A stretch of 64,000 nucleotides of DNA from positions 992,001 through 1,056,000 of the forward strand of contig JBNJFY010000001.1 in the NCBI GenBank assembly GCA_051747265.1, read 5' to 3'. The notes below the pieces were generated by a model. That model made no database searches. It was not told the origin of the DNA and was given only the letters and a program-made list of their open reading frames with translations. The position numbers and the translations under genes are program-made. Below are positions 35,965-44,499 of this stretch, piece after piece (within the stretch, counting starts at the first letter, position 1; the number at the start of each line of letters is the position of its first letter). This DNA comes from JBNJFY01 sp051747265 (GTDB taxonomy: Bacteria; Bacteroidota; Rhodothermia; Balneolales; Balneolaceae).

Positions 35965-36038
35965 GCGCTTGGATCACAGCGATTTTATGAATGAATACAT
36001 AGTAGTTATGAAAGGTAATCAGATATCCAACCGAAATA

Positions 36039-36524
36039 TCATGGATTTGTTGTGGGCAAACCAATCTGCAGAGGTCGGTTTATACTCTCTTCCAGTGAAA
36101 CCAATGTTTCGGTTCGAGAAATTCCCTCTATCGGCTGGATGGTATCGTGCAGTACTTCTTTTAGATGATGAGTATCCCGGCACACCACTTTTACAAACAT
36201 GGAGTAGGTCCCCGTAGTATAGTGACAATTCACCACCTCGGGAATCTCCCGCAGCTGTTCCAGCACTTGATCGTAGAGGGCGCTTCGAATCAAAAAAACG
36301 CCCAGGAAAGCGGTCACGTCATATCCTAGTGCCGTGGGATTAATGCTCAACTGACTGCCTTCGATAATTCCGGCCTCTTCCATCTTTTTAACCCGCACAT
36401 GCACGGTTCCCGGAGACACATGCACTTTCTGCGCGATTTCGGTAAACGGAAGACGGGTATTTTCCATCAACAGCTGTAAGATCTGCCGATCTACATTATC
36501 AATCTCATAATTTGAGGGACTCAT
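36039..36524 (-). CDS. Lrp/AsnC family transcriptional regulator
   Basis: The N-terminal HTH (IDNVDRQILQLLMENTRLPF, FTEIAQKVHVSPGTVHVRVK) and the C-terminal RAM ligand domain (VTAFLGVFLI, VVNCHYTTGTYSMFVKVVC) are intact. The start MSPSNYEIDNVD at 36524 is preferred over a Met three codons upstream. Such regulators respond to amino acids and form octamers. It lies about 80 bases from the promoter of an unidentified RNA, on the opposite strand. Confidence 0.92.
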   Translation of the reverse strand: MSPSNYEIDNVDRQILQLLMENTRLPFTEIAQKVHVSPGTVHVRVKKMEEAGIIEGSQLSINPTALGYDVTAFLGVFLIRSALYDQVLEQLREIPEVVNCHYTTGTYSMFVKVVCRDTHHLKEVLHDTIQPIEGISRTETLVSLEESINRPLQIGLPTTNP

Positions 36525-36606
36525 GGCGATCAATTTTTGAAATTACTATATCGAAAACACCCCAATTTTATCAATTCCTTAAATTATTGCCAATTTATTT
36601 GAATTA

Positions 36607-36636
36607 TTGGCAACTAATGTGGCAATCACCTATCAT
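36607..36636 (+). promoter_or_regulatory. Sigma70-like promoter of the structured RNA
   Basis: TTGGCA at 36607-36612 and TATCAT at 36631-36636 are separated by 18 bases, a good fit to -35 and -10 boxes. They precede the structured RNA region by about 7 bases, and point away from the Lrp gene. Confidence 0.6.
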
Positions 36637-36642
36637 ATAAAC

Positions 36643-36873
36643 AGTTCTTTAAGGGACTGAGCAAGTTCCGAGAGGCTACACATTGTAGGGTGATGGAAGA
36701 GTCCGAGGCAATGGACGTGGCAGACATACCCACCGGTCACGTGGGCGGAGAAAGGGGAAAAACCTGGGCTACCCTCAAACAAGTATCCAGGCTAACTGCT
36801 CCGTGGAGGTTCGAGTCCTCCCCCTACAGCTACTATAAAGACGATCGTCGATGGACTATCGACGATCGTCTTT
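36643..36873 (+). ncRNA. Unidentified structured RNA with a tRNA-like acceptor/T-arm domain
   Basis: A promoter upstream and a 16-bp-stem terminator downstream bound a ~230-nt transcript with no coding frame of note. Within it TGTAGGG (36684-36690) can pair with CCCTACA (36822-36828). Directly inside the 3' strand lies a canonical T arm: GGAGG, a 7-base loop TTCGAGT, and CCTCC (36805-36821). The 115 bases between do not fold as a normal D arm and anticodon arm. TGTAG can alternatively pair with CTACA just upstream (36677-36681), hinting at two states. It is neither a standard tRNA nor a recognisable tmRNA, RNase P RNA or SRP RNA. Confidence 0.6.
36837..36873. terminator. Bidirectional terminator
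   Basis: A perfect 16-bp stem (AAAGACGATCGTCGAT at 36837-36852 pairing with 36858-36873) with a 5-base loop lies between the RNA and the convergent ankyrin gene. It ends in short T-runs on both strands. Confidence 0.85.
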
Positions 36874-36875
36874 AA

Positions 36876-37580
36876 TTATAGATTATCGATGTAGTCGGCG
36901 ACTTCCGCGTATCCGTTTTCGCGGGCCAAGTCGGCGGCGGTTTGGCCGTCATTATTAGTAACCGCTGGATTAGCTCCTTGATCCAACAGAATGGTTACAA
37001 TCTCCTGATGTCCGAATTTAGCAGCGGCCATCAATGGGGTTTCTCCATCCTGAGTGGCTACTTGTACATTCGCCTTATTAATGATCAGAAAGTTGACAAT
37101 GGGTGTTTGGCCAAAAAATGAGGCCAAGTAGAGCGCTGTACGGTTCGATTTGGTTCGGGCATCGATATCAGCTCCCGAGGCGGCGAGTTTTTTAACCGCA
37201 TCCAAATGGCCGTAGCGAGCAGCGTAAATCAAGGAAGTGTACCCATCCACATCGGTAGCCTCCACTTGAGCGCCCTTATCGATGAGCAGCTCAATCATAT
37301 CTACATGCCCCCACATAGCGGCCAACATCAGTGCACTGTAATTACGAGCCGAACGCTCATTAACGTCCGCGCCTTGTTCAATCAGGTCGCGAGCCAGCGC
37401 GGTATTACCATCCTTTGCCTGGTACATCAGATCGGTCAGGTTTACCCATTTGGGTATATGTTGCGCGTTGGAATGAGCCGGCAACATCAGAGCCAGTATC
37501 ATCAATACAGCCCAACCCATCCACACCTTTTTTAGTTTTGATGGGATAGCCAACCTAGGATGTACTGTCTGATGTACCAT
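36876..37580 (-). CDS. Secreted ankyrin-repeat protein
   Basis: A signal peptide is visible (hydrophobic WMGWAVLMILALMLPAHSNA with an AxA-type cleavage site before QHIPKW). Five to six ankyrin repeats fill the rest (ALARDLIEQGADVNER, GHVDMIELLIDKGA, GHLDAVKKLAASGADIDART and so on). The protein is probably periplasmic. The signal peptide favours an internal start near residue 20 or the given Met; this is not settled. Confidence 0.88.
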   Translation of the reverse strand: MVHQTVHPRLAIPSKLKKVWMGWAVLMILALMLPAHSNAQHIPKWVNLTDLMYQAKDGNTALARDLIEQGADVNERSARNYSALMLAAMWGHVDMIELLIDKGAQVEATDVDGYTSLIYAARYGHLDAVKKLAASGADIDARTKSNRTALYLASFFGQTPIVNFLIINKANVQVATQDGETPLMAAAKFGHQEIVTILLDQGANPAVTNNDGQTAADLARENGYAEVADYIDNL

Positions 37581-37594
37581 ACGTAGAAGGTTAA

Positions 37595-37957
37595 TTAAGC
37601 ATCCATTCCAAATTCTTTTCGCAACCGATCAATTTTTTCCTGCTCAAGGTCCGAAATTTTATTATCCGCCTCAGCCACAAATTCCAATAGGGCTACCGCA
37701 GACTCTTTTTTGTGGTGATCAAAGTTTTCAACTGCCCACGATACCGCGTCTTCAATCAGTTGATCAATGCTTTCCGTACTCAACCCATTAATATGGGTCA
37801 GCGTATCGTGGAAATAATCTTCCTGATTGTACGAGAGCGTATCCAGTGCCTCTTCTACCGATTTATTCTCTTCATATTCAATATGCCCATCGGCTCCGGC
37901 TACCCAATAAATCAATACGTCGATGACCGATTCCGGACCAAACTCAAATGAACTCAT
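37595..37957 (-). CDS. TerB-like domain protein
   Basis: The 120-residue acidic protein is all-helical with the TerB-like pattern of paired acidic helix segments: VAGADGHIEYEENKSVEEAL near the start and VAEADNKISDLEQEKIDRLR near the end. TerB-like proteins bind metal and are linked to envelope stress and tellurite. The role here is unknown. It is immediately upstream of the ankyrin gene (14-base gap), likely co-transcribed. Confidence 0.72.
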   Translation of the reverse strand: MSSFEFGPESVIDVLIYWVAGADGHIEYEENKSVEEALDTLSYNQEDYFHDTLTHINGLSTESIDQLIEDAVSWAVENFDHHKKESAVALLEFVAEADNKISDLEQEKIDRLRKEFGMDA

Positions 37958-38059
37958 ATAATGTGATTGCTATATCGATTTTAGTATATGTTTCTATTCA
38001 TGAAATACGCAGGCCATACCAATTTTTCAAATGGTAGCGGCTTTTAATTTCAACCATAG

Positions 38060-38188
38060 GAGGGCTTTGCAAAACCTTCCGAAATTTATTCGGTCATGCC
38101 AAGATGTAGTAACAATCACCGTTTACACAATCTAATCAGGGGATTGCCGCACTACGTTCGCAATGACAGGTAGTTTTGCGAAGCCCTC
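38060..38188. mobile_element. MITE-like element, copy 3 (129 bp)
   Basis: The element has terminal repeats GAGGGCTTTGCAAAAC and its near reverse complement, near-identical to copies 1 and 2. It is flanked by CATAG at 38055-38059 and 38189-38193. It lies between two minus-strand genes, just after the GAF protein gene. Confidence 0.88.
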
Positions 38189-38195
38189 CATAGGC

Positions 38196-38669
38196 CTAAT
38201 ACAGTTTTGCTATCCGTTCGCATAAATTCTCTAGTAGCTCACGATGTTCATCCGTGATGGAATCTTTGGTATGGGAATCGATATCCAATTCCCCGATCAC
38301 CTCATCCCCCTTCATGATGGGGACTACAATTTCCGCGTTCACATGAATGCTACAGGATAGATAATTATCAGCTTTACTCACATCCTGAACCACAAACGTT
38401 TCTTTGGTCTCCGCTGCTTGTCCACAAATACCGCGTCCAAATGGAATGCGTGTGTGATCGGTGGGATCACCGACATAAGGCCCAAGTACCAATTCCCGTT
38501 CCGCTTCCGGATCCACCATATAAAATCCGGTCCAGTCAAATATTTCAACTTCCTCATCCAAGAGTTCGCAGATATGCTGTAATTTATCTTCCCGATCTTG
38601 GTCGGAATCCAAAATGGACTGAGCTCGCTGCAATATCTCCGAATGTGTGGCCGTCTGTTGTTTATTCAT
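38196..38669 (-). CDS. GAF-domain protein of the free methionine-(R)-sulfoxide reductase family
   Basis: The 157-residue protein matches the fRMsr family (DWTGFYMVDPE, LGPYVGDPTDHTRIPFGRGI, VVQDVSKADNYLSCSIHVNA and ELDIDSHTKDSITDEH). Of the three Cys known in the E. coli enzyme (84, 94, 118), the first is replaced by His, while the other two are kept. Catalysis may therefore be altered. The Met at 38669 (MNKQQTATH) is chosen over an extended frame. Confidence 0.83.
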   Translation of the reverse strand: MNKQQTATHSEILQRAQSILDSDQDREDKLQHICELLDEEVEIFDWTGFYMVDPEAERELVLGPYVGDPTDHTRIPFGRGICGQAAETKETFVVQDVSKADNYLSCSIHVNAEIVVPIMKGDEVIGELDIDSHTKDSITDEHRELLENLCERIAKLY

Positions 38670-38839
38670 GATGTTGCAATAATTACCTGAGTATCTCTTA
38701 ATTTGATGTCTACGTGGAAAATACCGTTTATCAAGGGGGATACGCCAATGTTTCCCTGCAAAGGTATGTAAAAACAACGCGATATTACACAGGGGTCTAT
38801 CGCATCACCCATAACTACTAAACTGTAAAGGCTTCTTTC

Positions 38840-39514
38840 ATGGAAGATTTCTTCAGTTCGGTATTTAGTGCCAATGCCGCACTATTTACTCCTTTGAGCC
38901 TGCTTTTGGCCAGTTACACATCCATTTTTTCTATTGCCAATCCATTGGCGGCAATGCCCGTTTTTCTTTCGCTTACCGAAGATAATACCAATGAAGAGCG
39001 CCAAGAACTCTCCAAATGGGCCAGCAGTTACATGTTTATAATTCTGCTTGTATTCCTATTGGCCGGAACCTACATCCTGAAATTTTTCGGCATTAGTCTG
39101 CCTGGGATTCGTATCGCCGGTGGACTGATGATTATTCGGGCCGCCTACTCAATGTTAAGTCCGGAAGAACATGGTGAAAAGCTTACTGATGAAGACAAAG
39201 CCGCCGCCCGGCAAAAAGAGGACATCTCCTTTAGTCCCCTGGCTATGCCTCTGCTATCCGGTCCAGGCAGCATTGCGGTGGTGATTAGTTTGGCCTCTCA
39301 AGCCACTGGTGTGGTGGACTATATCGTGATATCGGTTTCCATTTTCCTGGTTGCCCTTACTTCATATCTGGTCTTGCGGGTAGCACCAGCTGCGGTAAAA
39401 TACATAGGGCAAACCGGTATGACCGTTATGACCCGCATGATGGGGTTCATCGCCTTAGCCATTGGGGTTCAATTTATTATTAATGGAATAGGCGCCTTCT
39501 TCGAACTTACCTGA
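38840..39514 (+). CDS. MarC family (UPF0056) inner-membrane protein
   Basis: The 224-residue protein has six membrane helices, with the MarC family region SIANPLAAMPVFLSLT in the first part and PLAMPLLSGPGSIAVVISLA in the middle. These proteins were once linked to multiple antibiotic resistance, but the function is unknown. It is divergent from the GAF protein gene and followed by the CDGSH protein gene. Confidence 0.93.
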   Translation: MEDFFSSVFSANAALFTPLSLLLASYTSIFSIANPLAAMPVFLSLTEDNTNEERQELSKWASSYMFIILLVFLLAGTYILKFFGISLPGIRIAGGLMIIRAAYSMLSPEEHGEKLTDEDKAAARQKEDISFSPLAMPLLSGPGSIAVVISLASQATGVVDYIVISVSIFLVALTSYLVLRVAPAAVKYIGQTGMTVMTRMMGFIALAIGVQFIINGIGAFFELT

Positions 39515-39591
39515 TCGGTTTTCGGTTGTAGGTTACCCAATTTTTCAGAAGATTTAACTGCAAAATCAGTTTTCATCACAAAATCACTACT

Positions 39592-39828
39592 ATGGCAGAT
39601 CCCAAAATTGCACAGAAAAAGCCTTTTGTAATGGATATTGAACCCGGCCGCTACGCTTGGTGCGCTTGCGGACAATCCGATAATCAGCCCTATTGCGACG
39701 GTTCACACAAAGGCACCGAATTCAAACCCATCATTGAGGATATCGAAGAAGAAAAGCGTGTGGCTTGGTGCGGATGCAAACATAGTGGAAGCAAACCCTA
39801 TTGCGACGGCTCACATAAGCAACTTTAA
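39592..39828 (+). CDS. CDGSH iron-sulfur domain protein (two motifs)
   Basis: The 78-residue protein contains two CDGSH units: WCACGQSDNQPYCDGSH and WCGCKHSGSKPYCDGSH. Each supplies three Cys and one His to a [2Fe-2S] cluster. It is a small soluble, redox-active protein of the two-motif type common in bacteria, with no signal peptide. Confidence 0.93.
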   Translation: MADPKIAQKKPFVMDIEPGRYAWCACGQSDNQPYCDGSHKGTEFKPIIEDIEEEKRVAWCGCKHSGSKPYCDGSHKQL

Positions 39829-39874
39829 ACAAGTTGCATTTTCGGCATGACGCCGGTCACTTAACTCTTTCAGT

Positions 39875-41104
39875 TTGGCAACACGATCTGCGGATCTTTT
39901 ACTAATCGGGGGTGGTCACGCACTCCTCCCCGTCATACACCGTGCTCCTCACTGGTTCAGCGAGCACCCCAATGTTAAAATTACATTGATTTCAGAGCAT
40001 CCGCTCTTTTACTACTCCGGCATGATCCCCGAATATCTGGGTGGAGTGTACTCTAAATCCCAAGTAACGCTGGATCTAAAGCAGATCTGCGCGCGATTGG
40101 GCATCGAGTTTGTCGCTGACCGAGTCGTTTCATTGAATACCGACCAGCGTTCGGTGACTACCCAGGCGGGGGCTACCCACAGCGCATCGTTGATGGTTTT
40201 TGATATTGGCGGGCACTCGCCCTACGTACCGGAAAGCCCCTCCATTACACCGGTGAAACCCCTCCACCGGTTGGAGCAGATCGAGCATCAGCTGGAAGAA
40301 CTGCTATATGAATCCCCTACTCCGTCTGCTGAGAAACACGAGTGGATCATTGTGGGCGGTGGTGCAGCTGGGGTGGAATTAGCGCTGAATATCAGCGCGC
40401 GGGTCAGAGCCCATCAAAAACAGCAAGATTTCAAACTGACCCTACTGGAAGCCTCTAACCGGCTACTGCATCAATTTCCGTCCGGACTTTCAGATCACGT
40501 ATCTGAAATACTGCGACAGCGCGGGGTAGAAATTCGCTTAAAACGAAAAGCCCAATCTCAGTCCGATCACCAGATCAAGCTAGATGACCAACATTCCATT
40601 GCTTACGATGTAGCGTTATGGGCTACCGGCACCCGGGGACAAGCCTTATTTGCCAACGCCGGATTAGAATGCGACGACCACGACTTTGTGTGGGTAGATC
40701 AAACTTTGCAATATCCTCAACATCCCTGGTTATTGGCGGCAGGCGATTGTGCCCGCATCAATCAAGCGCCCACCTTGGGTCGGGTAGGCGTTCACGCCGT
40801 CAAACAGGGGCACACGCTTACCGAAAATGTAGACCGGTTACTGCAAGCCACCATGCAAAGACAACCATTGGGTGAGGTTCACTTACAGCCCTTTAAACCC
40901 TATCCCTGGGCCCCCTTGATCCTATCCACCGGCGACCGGCAGGGATTATGGACCACCGATCGCCAATGGCTGCGCGGCGCACCCATTTTGCGGCTCAAAC
41001 ATTTCCTGGATCTCCGCTGGATCGAACAGTACTACAGCAAAGCCATGCCCCAAACCACCTGGTGGGAAAAATGGCATTTGCGAAATGCCACCACATCTGC
41101 TTAA
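39875..41104 (+). CDS. FAD-dependent pyridine nucleotide-disulfide oxidoreductase (NDH-2-like)
   Basis: The 409-residue flavoprotein has an FAD-binding start (DLLLIGGGHALLPVI), a central NAD(P)H motif (WIIVGGGAAGVELALNIS) and an ALWATGTRG region followed by WLLAAGDCARI. It resembles NDH-2/SqrA-type quinone oxidoreductases and the selenide-related oxidoreductase group. A catalytic disulfide is not seen. The start is a TTG with no ATG nearby. Its end is close to an AGCS symporter gene. Confidence 0.82.
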   Translation: MATRSADLLLIGGGHALLPVIHRAPHWFSEHPNVKITLISEHPLFYYSGMIPEYLGGVYSKSQVTLDLKQICARLGIEFVADRVVSLNTDQRSVTTQAGATHSASLMVFDIGGHSPYVPESPSITPVKPLHRLEQIEHQLEELLYESPTPSAEKHEWIIVGGGAAGVELALNISARVRAHQKQQDFKLTLLEASNRLLHQFPSGLSDHVSEILRQRGVEIRLKRKAQSQSDHQIKLDDQHSIAYDVALWATGTRGQALFANAGLECDDHDFVWVDQTLQYPQHPWLLAAGDCARINQAPTLGRVGVHAVKQGHTLTENVDRLLQATMQRQPLGEVHLQPFKPYPWAPLILSTGDRQGLWTTDRQWLRGAPILRLKHFLDLRWIEQYYSKAMPQTTWWEKWHLRNATTSA

Positions 41105-41271
41105 CTGCAATCTTACATTCTTTAAAGGTGAACGTGAGGGACAAATCCTATATTCACCAAAAAATCACGTCCCTTTTCTTGTGGTCTATTAATTACCCGA
41201 TGAATTGCTAACCAAACTGAGGTCCTGTTCTGGAAACCATTGAATACGCCTTAAACGCTTTTTCTGCCTTC

Positions 41272-42612
41272 ATGTGGGGTACGCCACTGGTCGTATTATT
41301 ATGCGGCGGCGGTATCATTTTTATGATCTACTCCCGATTTCTACCTTTTCGCTATTTTCGTCACGCCATCGATGTGTTGCGGGGAAAATACGACGATCCC
41401 GATGATCCCGGGGATATCAACCACTTTCAGGCGCTGGCCAGTGCGTTGGCGGCTACCGTAGGCATGGGAAATATCAGCGGGGTGGCTGTAGCCATTGCCT
41501 CGGGCGGACCCGGGGCCATCTTCTGGATGTGGGTGAGTGCCTTTTTCGGTATTGCCACCAAGTTCTTTACTTGTACGCTTTCCATCATGTATCGGGGGAA
41601 AGATTCGCAGGGAAAAATTCAGGGCGGAACCATGTACATCATCCGCGAGGGCTTGGGCAAGAAGTGGAAACCCCTGGCCTTTCTGTTTGCGCTAGCCGGA
41701 CTATTTGGCCCTTTGCCCATTTTTCAGGCCAATCAACTGACCCAAATTTTGCGCGATGTGGTGTATATCCCCCAGGGCTGGGTAGCCGCGGATCAAGCCT
41801 TTACCGGGAATGCGCTGACCGGCATTATCCTGGCCATATTGGTATCCATGGTCATCTTCGGGGGCATTAAGCGGATCGGTCGGGTGGCCGCCCGCATGGT
41901 TCCGGCTATGGTGGTGTTATATGTGGGATCCGTGCTGGTCATTCTTGCCGTGCACTATCAAGAACTGCCCTACTACCTTGGGTTGATTGTCACCGATGCC
42001 TTTACTGCTCAATCGGCCCTGGGAGGAGCCTTGGGATCGCTCATTGTAATTGGATTCAAACGGGCGGCCTTTTCCAACGAAGCGGGTATCGGTACCGCCA
42101 CGCTGGCCCACGGTGCCGCCAAAACCAAGGAACCCGTACGCGAAGGCTTGGTGGCCATGCTGGGCCCGGCCATAGATACCTTATTGATTTGTACCATGAC
42201 CGCCCTCACTATTCTGGTCACCGGCGTGTGGCAAGGTCCGGATACCTCCAACGGCGTCACGCTAACCGCCGACGCCTTTCAGGAAGCACTGGGAGTGGCC
42301 GGTCCCTATATCTTAATTCTCTGCGTGCTGATTTTCTCCTTGAGTTCCCTGTTCACCTATTCCTATTATGGATCCAAGTGCTTTGGTTTTATCGCCGGAG
42401 CCGAGCGGCAGCATCTGTACAATTATTTCTATGTGGCTACCGTATTTTTAGGCGCGGTGGGAACCCTGGCCGCGGTAATCGACCTGATTGACGGGATGTA
42501 CGCCTTGATGGCTGTTCCCACCATGACCGCCGCTTTACTATTGGCTCCCCAGGTTCGGGAAGCCGCCCGAGATTATTTCAATCGCATCGATACCTTTGAA
42601 GTTTATCATTAA
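41272..42612 (+). CDS. Sodium:alanine symporter (AGCS family)
   Basis: The protein has about 10 membrane helices and AGCS landmarks: NHFQALASALAATVGMGNIS, GPGAIFWMWVSAFFG, ANQLTQILRD, FKRAAFSNEAGIGTATLAHG and SLSSLFTYSYYGSKC. The first ATG is at 41272. The frame is open back to 41221 and encodes ETIEYALNAFSAF just upstream, which looks like the family's normal N-terminus. So the true start may be the CTG at 41230 or a mutated start. It exchanges sodium with alanine or glycine. Confidence 0.9.
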   Translation: MWGTPLVVLLCGGGIIFMIYSRFLPFRYFRHAIDVLRGKYDDPDDPGDINHFQALASALAATVGMGNISGVAVAIASGGPGAIFWMWVSAFFGIATKFFTCTLSIMYRGKDSQGKIQGGTMYIIREGLGKKWKPLAFLFALAGLFGPLPIFQANQLTQILRDVVYIPQGWVAADQAFTGNALTGIILAILVSMVIFGGIKRIGRVAARMVPAMVVLYVGSVLVILAVHYQELPYYLGLIVTDAFTAQSALGGALGSLIVIGFKRAAFSNEAGIGTATLAHGAAKTKEPVREGLVAMLGPAIDTLLICTMTALTILVTGVWQGPDTSNGVTLTADAFQEALGVAGPYILILCVLIFSLSSLFTYSYYGSKCFGFIAGAERQHLYNYFYVATVFLGAVGTLAAVIDLIDGMYALMAVPTMTAALLLAPQVREAARDYFNRIDTFEVYH

Positions 42613-42645
42613 TATTAATCGCTATTAGCTGAGGAGTACCGTCCG

Positions 42646-43710
42646 TTGACCCTAATTGAAGAATTTGAAGAGCATAAGTGGAATGTCAACGGACAGGCTC
42701 CGGCCGTTTCGGTGATCATGCCCGTGTACAATGCCGAGCGGTCCGTCGGATTTGCCATTCGCAGCATTTTGAAGCAAAGCTTTCATCCTTTAGAGCTGAT
42801 TATTGTAGATGACGGCTCCACGGATCAGACCCCGGAAATACTGGCCGAGTGGCAGCAGCGCGATCAACGTATCCAAGTGCATTATCGGCAGCATGAAGGC
42901 ATTGTGGCCGCGCTCAATCACGGAATCAAGCACTCCTCCGCTCCGCTCATCGCTCGCATGGATGCCGACGACATTGCCCTACCCGAACGGCTGGAAAAGC
43001 AAGTCCGCGAGCTCAAGCAAAATCCAGAGATAGGGTTGGTGGGTACCCAGGTTCGGTTTGGCGGGGATGAAGAAGAAAATTTGGGTTACAAATTATATGT
43101 GGATTGGACCAACTCGCTGACCGATCCCATGGAGATTGCCATGCACCGCTTTGTGGAATCGCCCTTTGCCCATCCCACGGTGATGTTTCGTCGTTCCTTG
43201 ATCAAGAAATACGGCGGATACCGCGACGGCTCCTTTCCCGAAGATTACGAACTGTGGCTGCGCTGGTTGGAAAAGGGCGTGAAGATGAGCAAGATCCCCG
43301 AAGAACTACTCATCTGGCACGACGACCCCGAGCGATTGTCTCGCTCGCATGATCGCTACTCCACCGATGCTTTTTATAAGATTAAAGCCAAGTACTTGGC
43401 CCACTGGCTGGAGATTAACAACCCGCACCATCCCAAAGTAGTGGTATTTGGCGCCGGACGGGTGACCCGTAAACGGGTGCGCTACCTGCAGGATGAGGGC
43501 ATCGAAGTGGAAGCCTTTGTAGATATTGATCCGGATAAAATCGGTCAGGAGTATGATGGCGCCCCGGTGTGGGCTCCTGATGAGCTCCCTTTTGCCGGTG
43601 ATCATTTTGTGGTTTCCTATGTGGGCAGTCGGGGCGCTAATAATAAAATCGCCGAGTTTTTGGATCGGAAGGGGTATTCGTTGAGCGTGGATTATATCTT
43701 CGCAGCGTAA
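42646..43710 (+). CDS. Family 2 glycosyltransferase with a C-terminal Rossmann-like domain
   Basis: Residues 18-250 form a GT-A domain (SVIMPVYNAERSVGFAIRSI, IIVDDGSTDQTPEIL, ARMDADDIALPERL, the last two with the DXD-like metal site, and FPEDYELWLRWLEKG). From residue 265 a second domain begins VVVFGAGRVTRKRVRYLQDE, a nucleotide-binding Rossmann-type motif. The donor and acceptor are unknown. The start is TTG at 42646; no better ATG is present. Confidence 0.84.
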   Translation: MTLIEEFEEHKWNVNGQAPAVSVIMPVYNAERSVGFAIRSILKQSFHPLELIIVDDGSTDQTPEILAEWQQRDQRIQVHYRQHEGIVAALNHGIKHSSAPLIARMDADDIALPERLEKQVRELKQNPEIGLVGTQVRFGGDEEENLGYKLYVDWTNSLTDPMEIAMHRFVESPFAHPTVMFRRSLIKKYGGYRDGSFPEDYELWLRWLEKGVKMSKIPEELLIWHDDPERLSRSHDRYSTDAFYKIKAKYLAHWLEINNPHHPKVVVFGAGRVTRKRVRYLQDEGIEVEAFVDIDPDKIGQEYDGAPVWAPDELPFAGDHFVVSYVGSRGANNKIAEFLDRKGYSLSVDYIFAA

Positions 43711-43757
43711 TCAGACACCTTATGGCTCGGACTTCTTGCCTTTGAAATACACTCCCA

Positions 43758-43784
43758 TACGTACGTTGGGCAGCTTGCCCGACA
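43758..43784. repeat. REP-type palindrome, family 1 (single)
   Basis: CGTACGTTGGGCAGCTTGCCCGAC at 43760-43783 matches the arm of the elements flanking the REP-associated transposase at 62.5-63.5 kb. It lies between the glycosyltransferase and the outer-membrane protein gene. Confidence 0.75.
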
Positions 43785-43893
43785 CCACTACCTTCAATTA
43801 CTACCCAAGCCCTACAATGGTTGAAGTGAGGGCACTTCAACCAGCAGTTGGGATCAGGAATTGCTCAATGGAAATTCTAGGCAAGATTGAAGG

Positions 43894-44499
43894 TTAGAAG
43901 GAATACCCCACTCCTACACTGATGCCCAAATCGGAGAGTCTATCCCATGAATGCTCCAAGGTGATATTATTCACTTTATACGATGGTTTGATCAGTATTT
44001 GAAAATTTTGGATATCGATCTCTGCCCCAACCGCAAAAGACCAGCCCAACCCGGTTTGATCATCCGGAAAAGAATATTCTAGCGGATCCATATGGTAGCT
44101 CAACGTCGGGCCCGTTTCCATAAAGAAATGCTTGAATACATTTCTCCCTAGCATTATTGGAATATTCAGAATCGTCGTTTTATGATGGCTCACGCTATAT
44201 CCGGGAAGGTCGCTGGGAAAGGGAGATTCTGATCTCACTGCATATCTATCATACACAACACCCGTGCCGATATAATAAGATGCTCCTATAGCTCGCTTAT
44301 ATGCAACAGTGAACGTAGTTGAAAAAGCCTCTCGTGGTCCTAAACCTAGAGGCTTCTTGAAAGCCAAGGGAAAGTATGTTCCCATCCCGGAGGAAAGAAT
44401 TAACGTATTACTCTCTTGCGCTTTAAGTGGTTGGTGGCAGACCAGCAATAACAAGACTCCCACTACAAAACTAATTCTCTTAAACATTCTCTTCGGCAT
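43894..44499 (-). CDS. Outer-membrane beta-barrel (porin-like) protein
   Basis: A signal peptide (ISFVVGVLLLLVCHQPLKAQ) is followed by alternating strand segments such as IGTGVVYDRYAVRSES, FAVGAEIDIQNFQILIKPSY and a terminal aromatic F, features of a small 8-stranded outer-membrane barrel. The 201-residue size fits the family of outer-membrane beta-barrel proteins in Bacteroidota. The ligand or role is unknown. It is divergent from the M14 peptidase gene. Confidence 0.8.
   Translation of the reverse strand: MPKRMFKRISFVVGVLLLLVCHQPLKAQESNTLILSSGMGTYFPLAFKKPLGLGPREAFSTTFTVAYKRAIGASYYIGTGVVYDRYAVRSESPFPSDLPGYSVSHHKTTILNIPIMLGRNVFKHFFMETGPTLSYHMDPLEYSFPDDQTGLGWSFAVGAEIDIQNFQILIKPSYKVNNITLEHSWDRLSDLGISVGVGYSF

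Noticed and set aside
36684..36828. Ordinary tRNA or tmRNA gene
   Set aside because: The acceptor and T arm fit, but the interior is 115 bases and lacks normal D and anticodon arms. There is no tag reading frame or the usual tmRNA 5' sequence.
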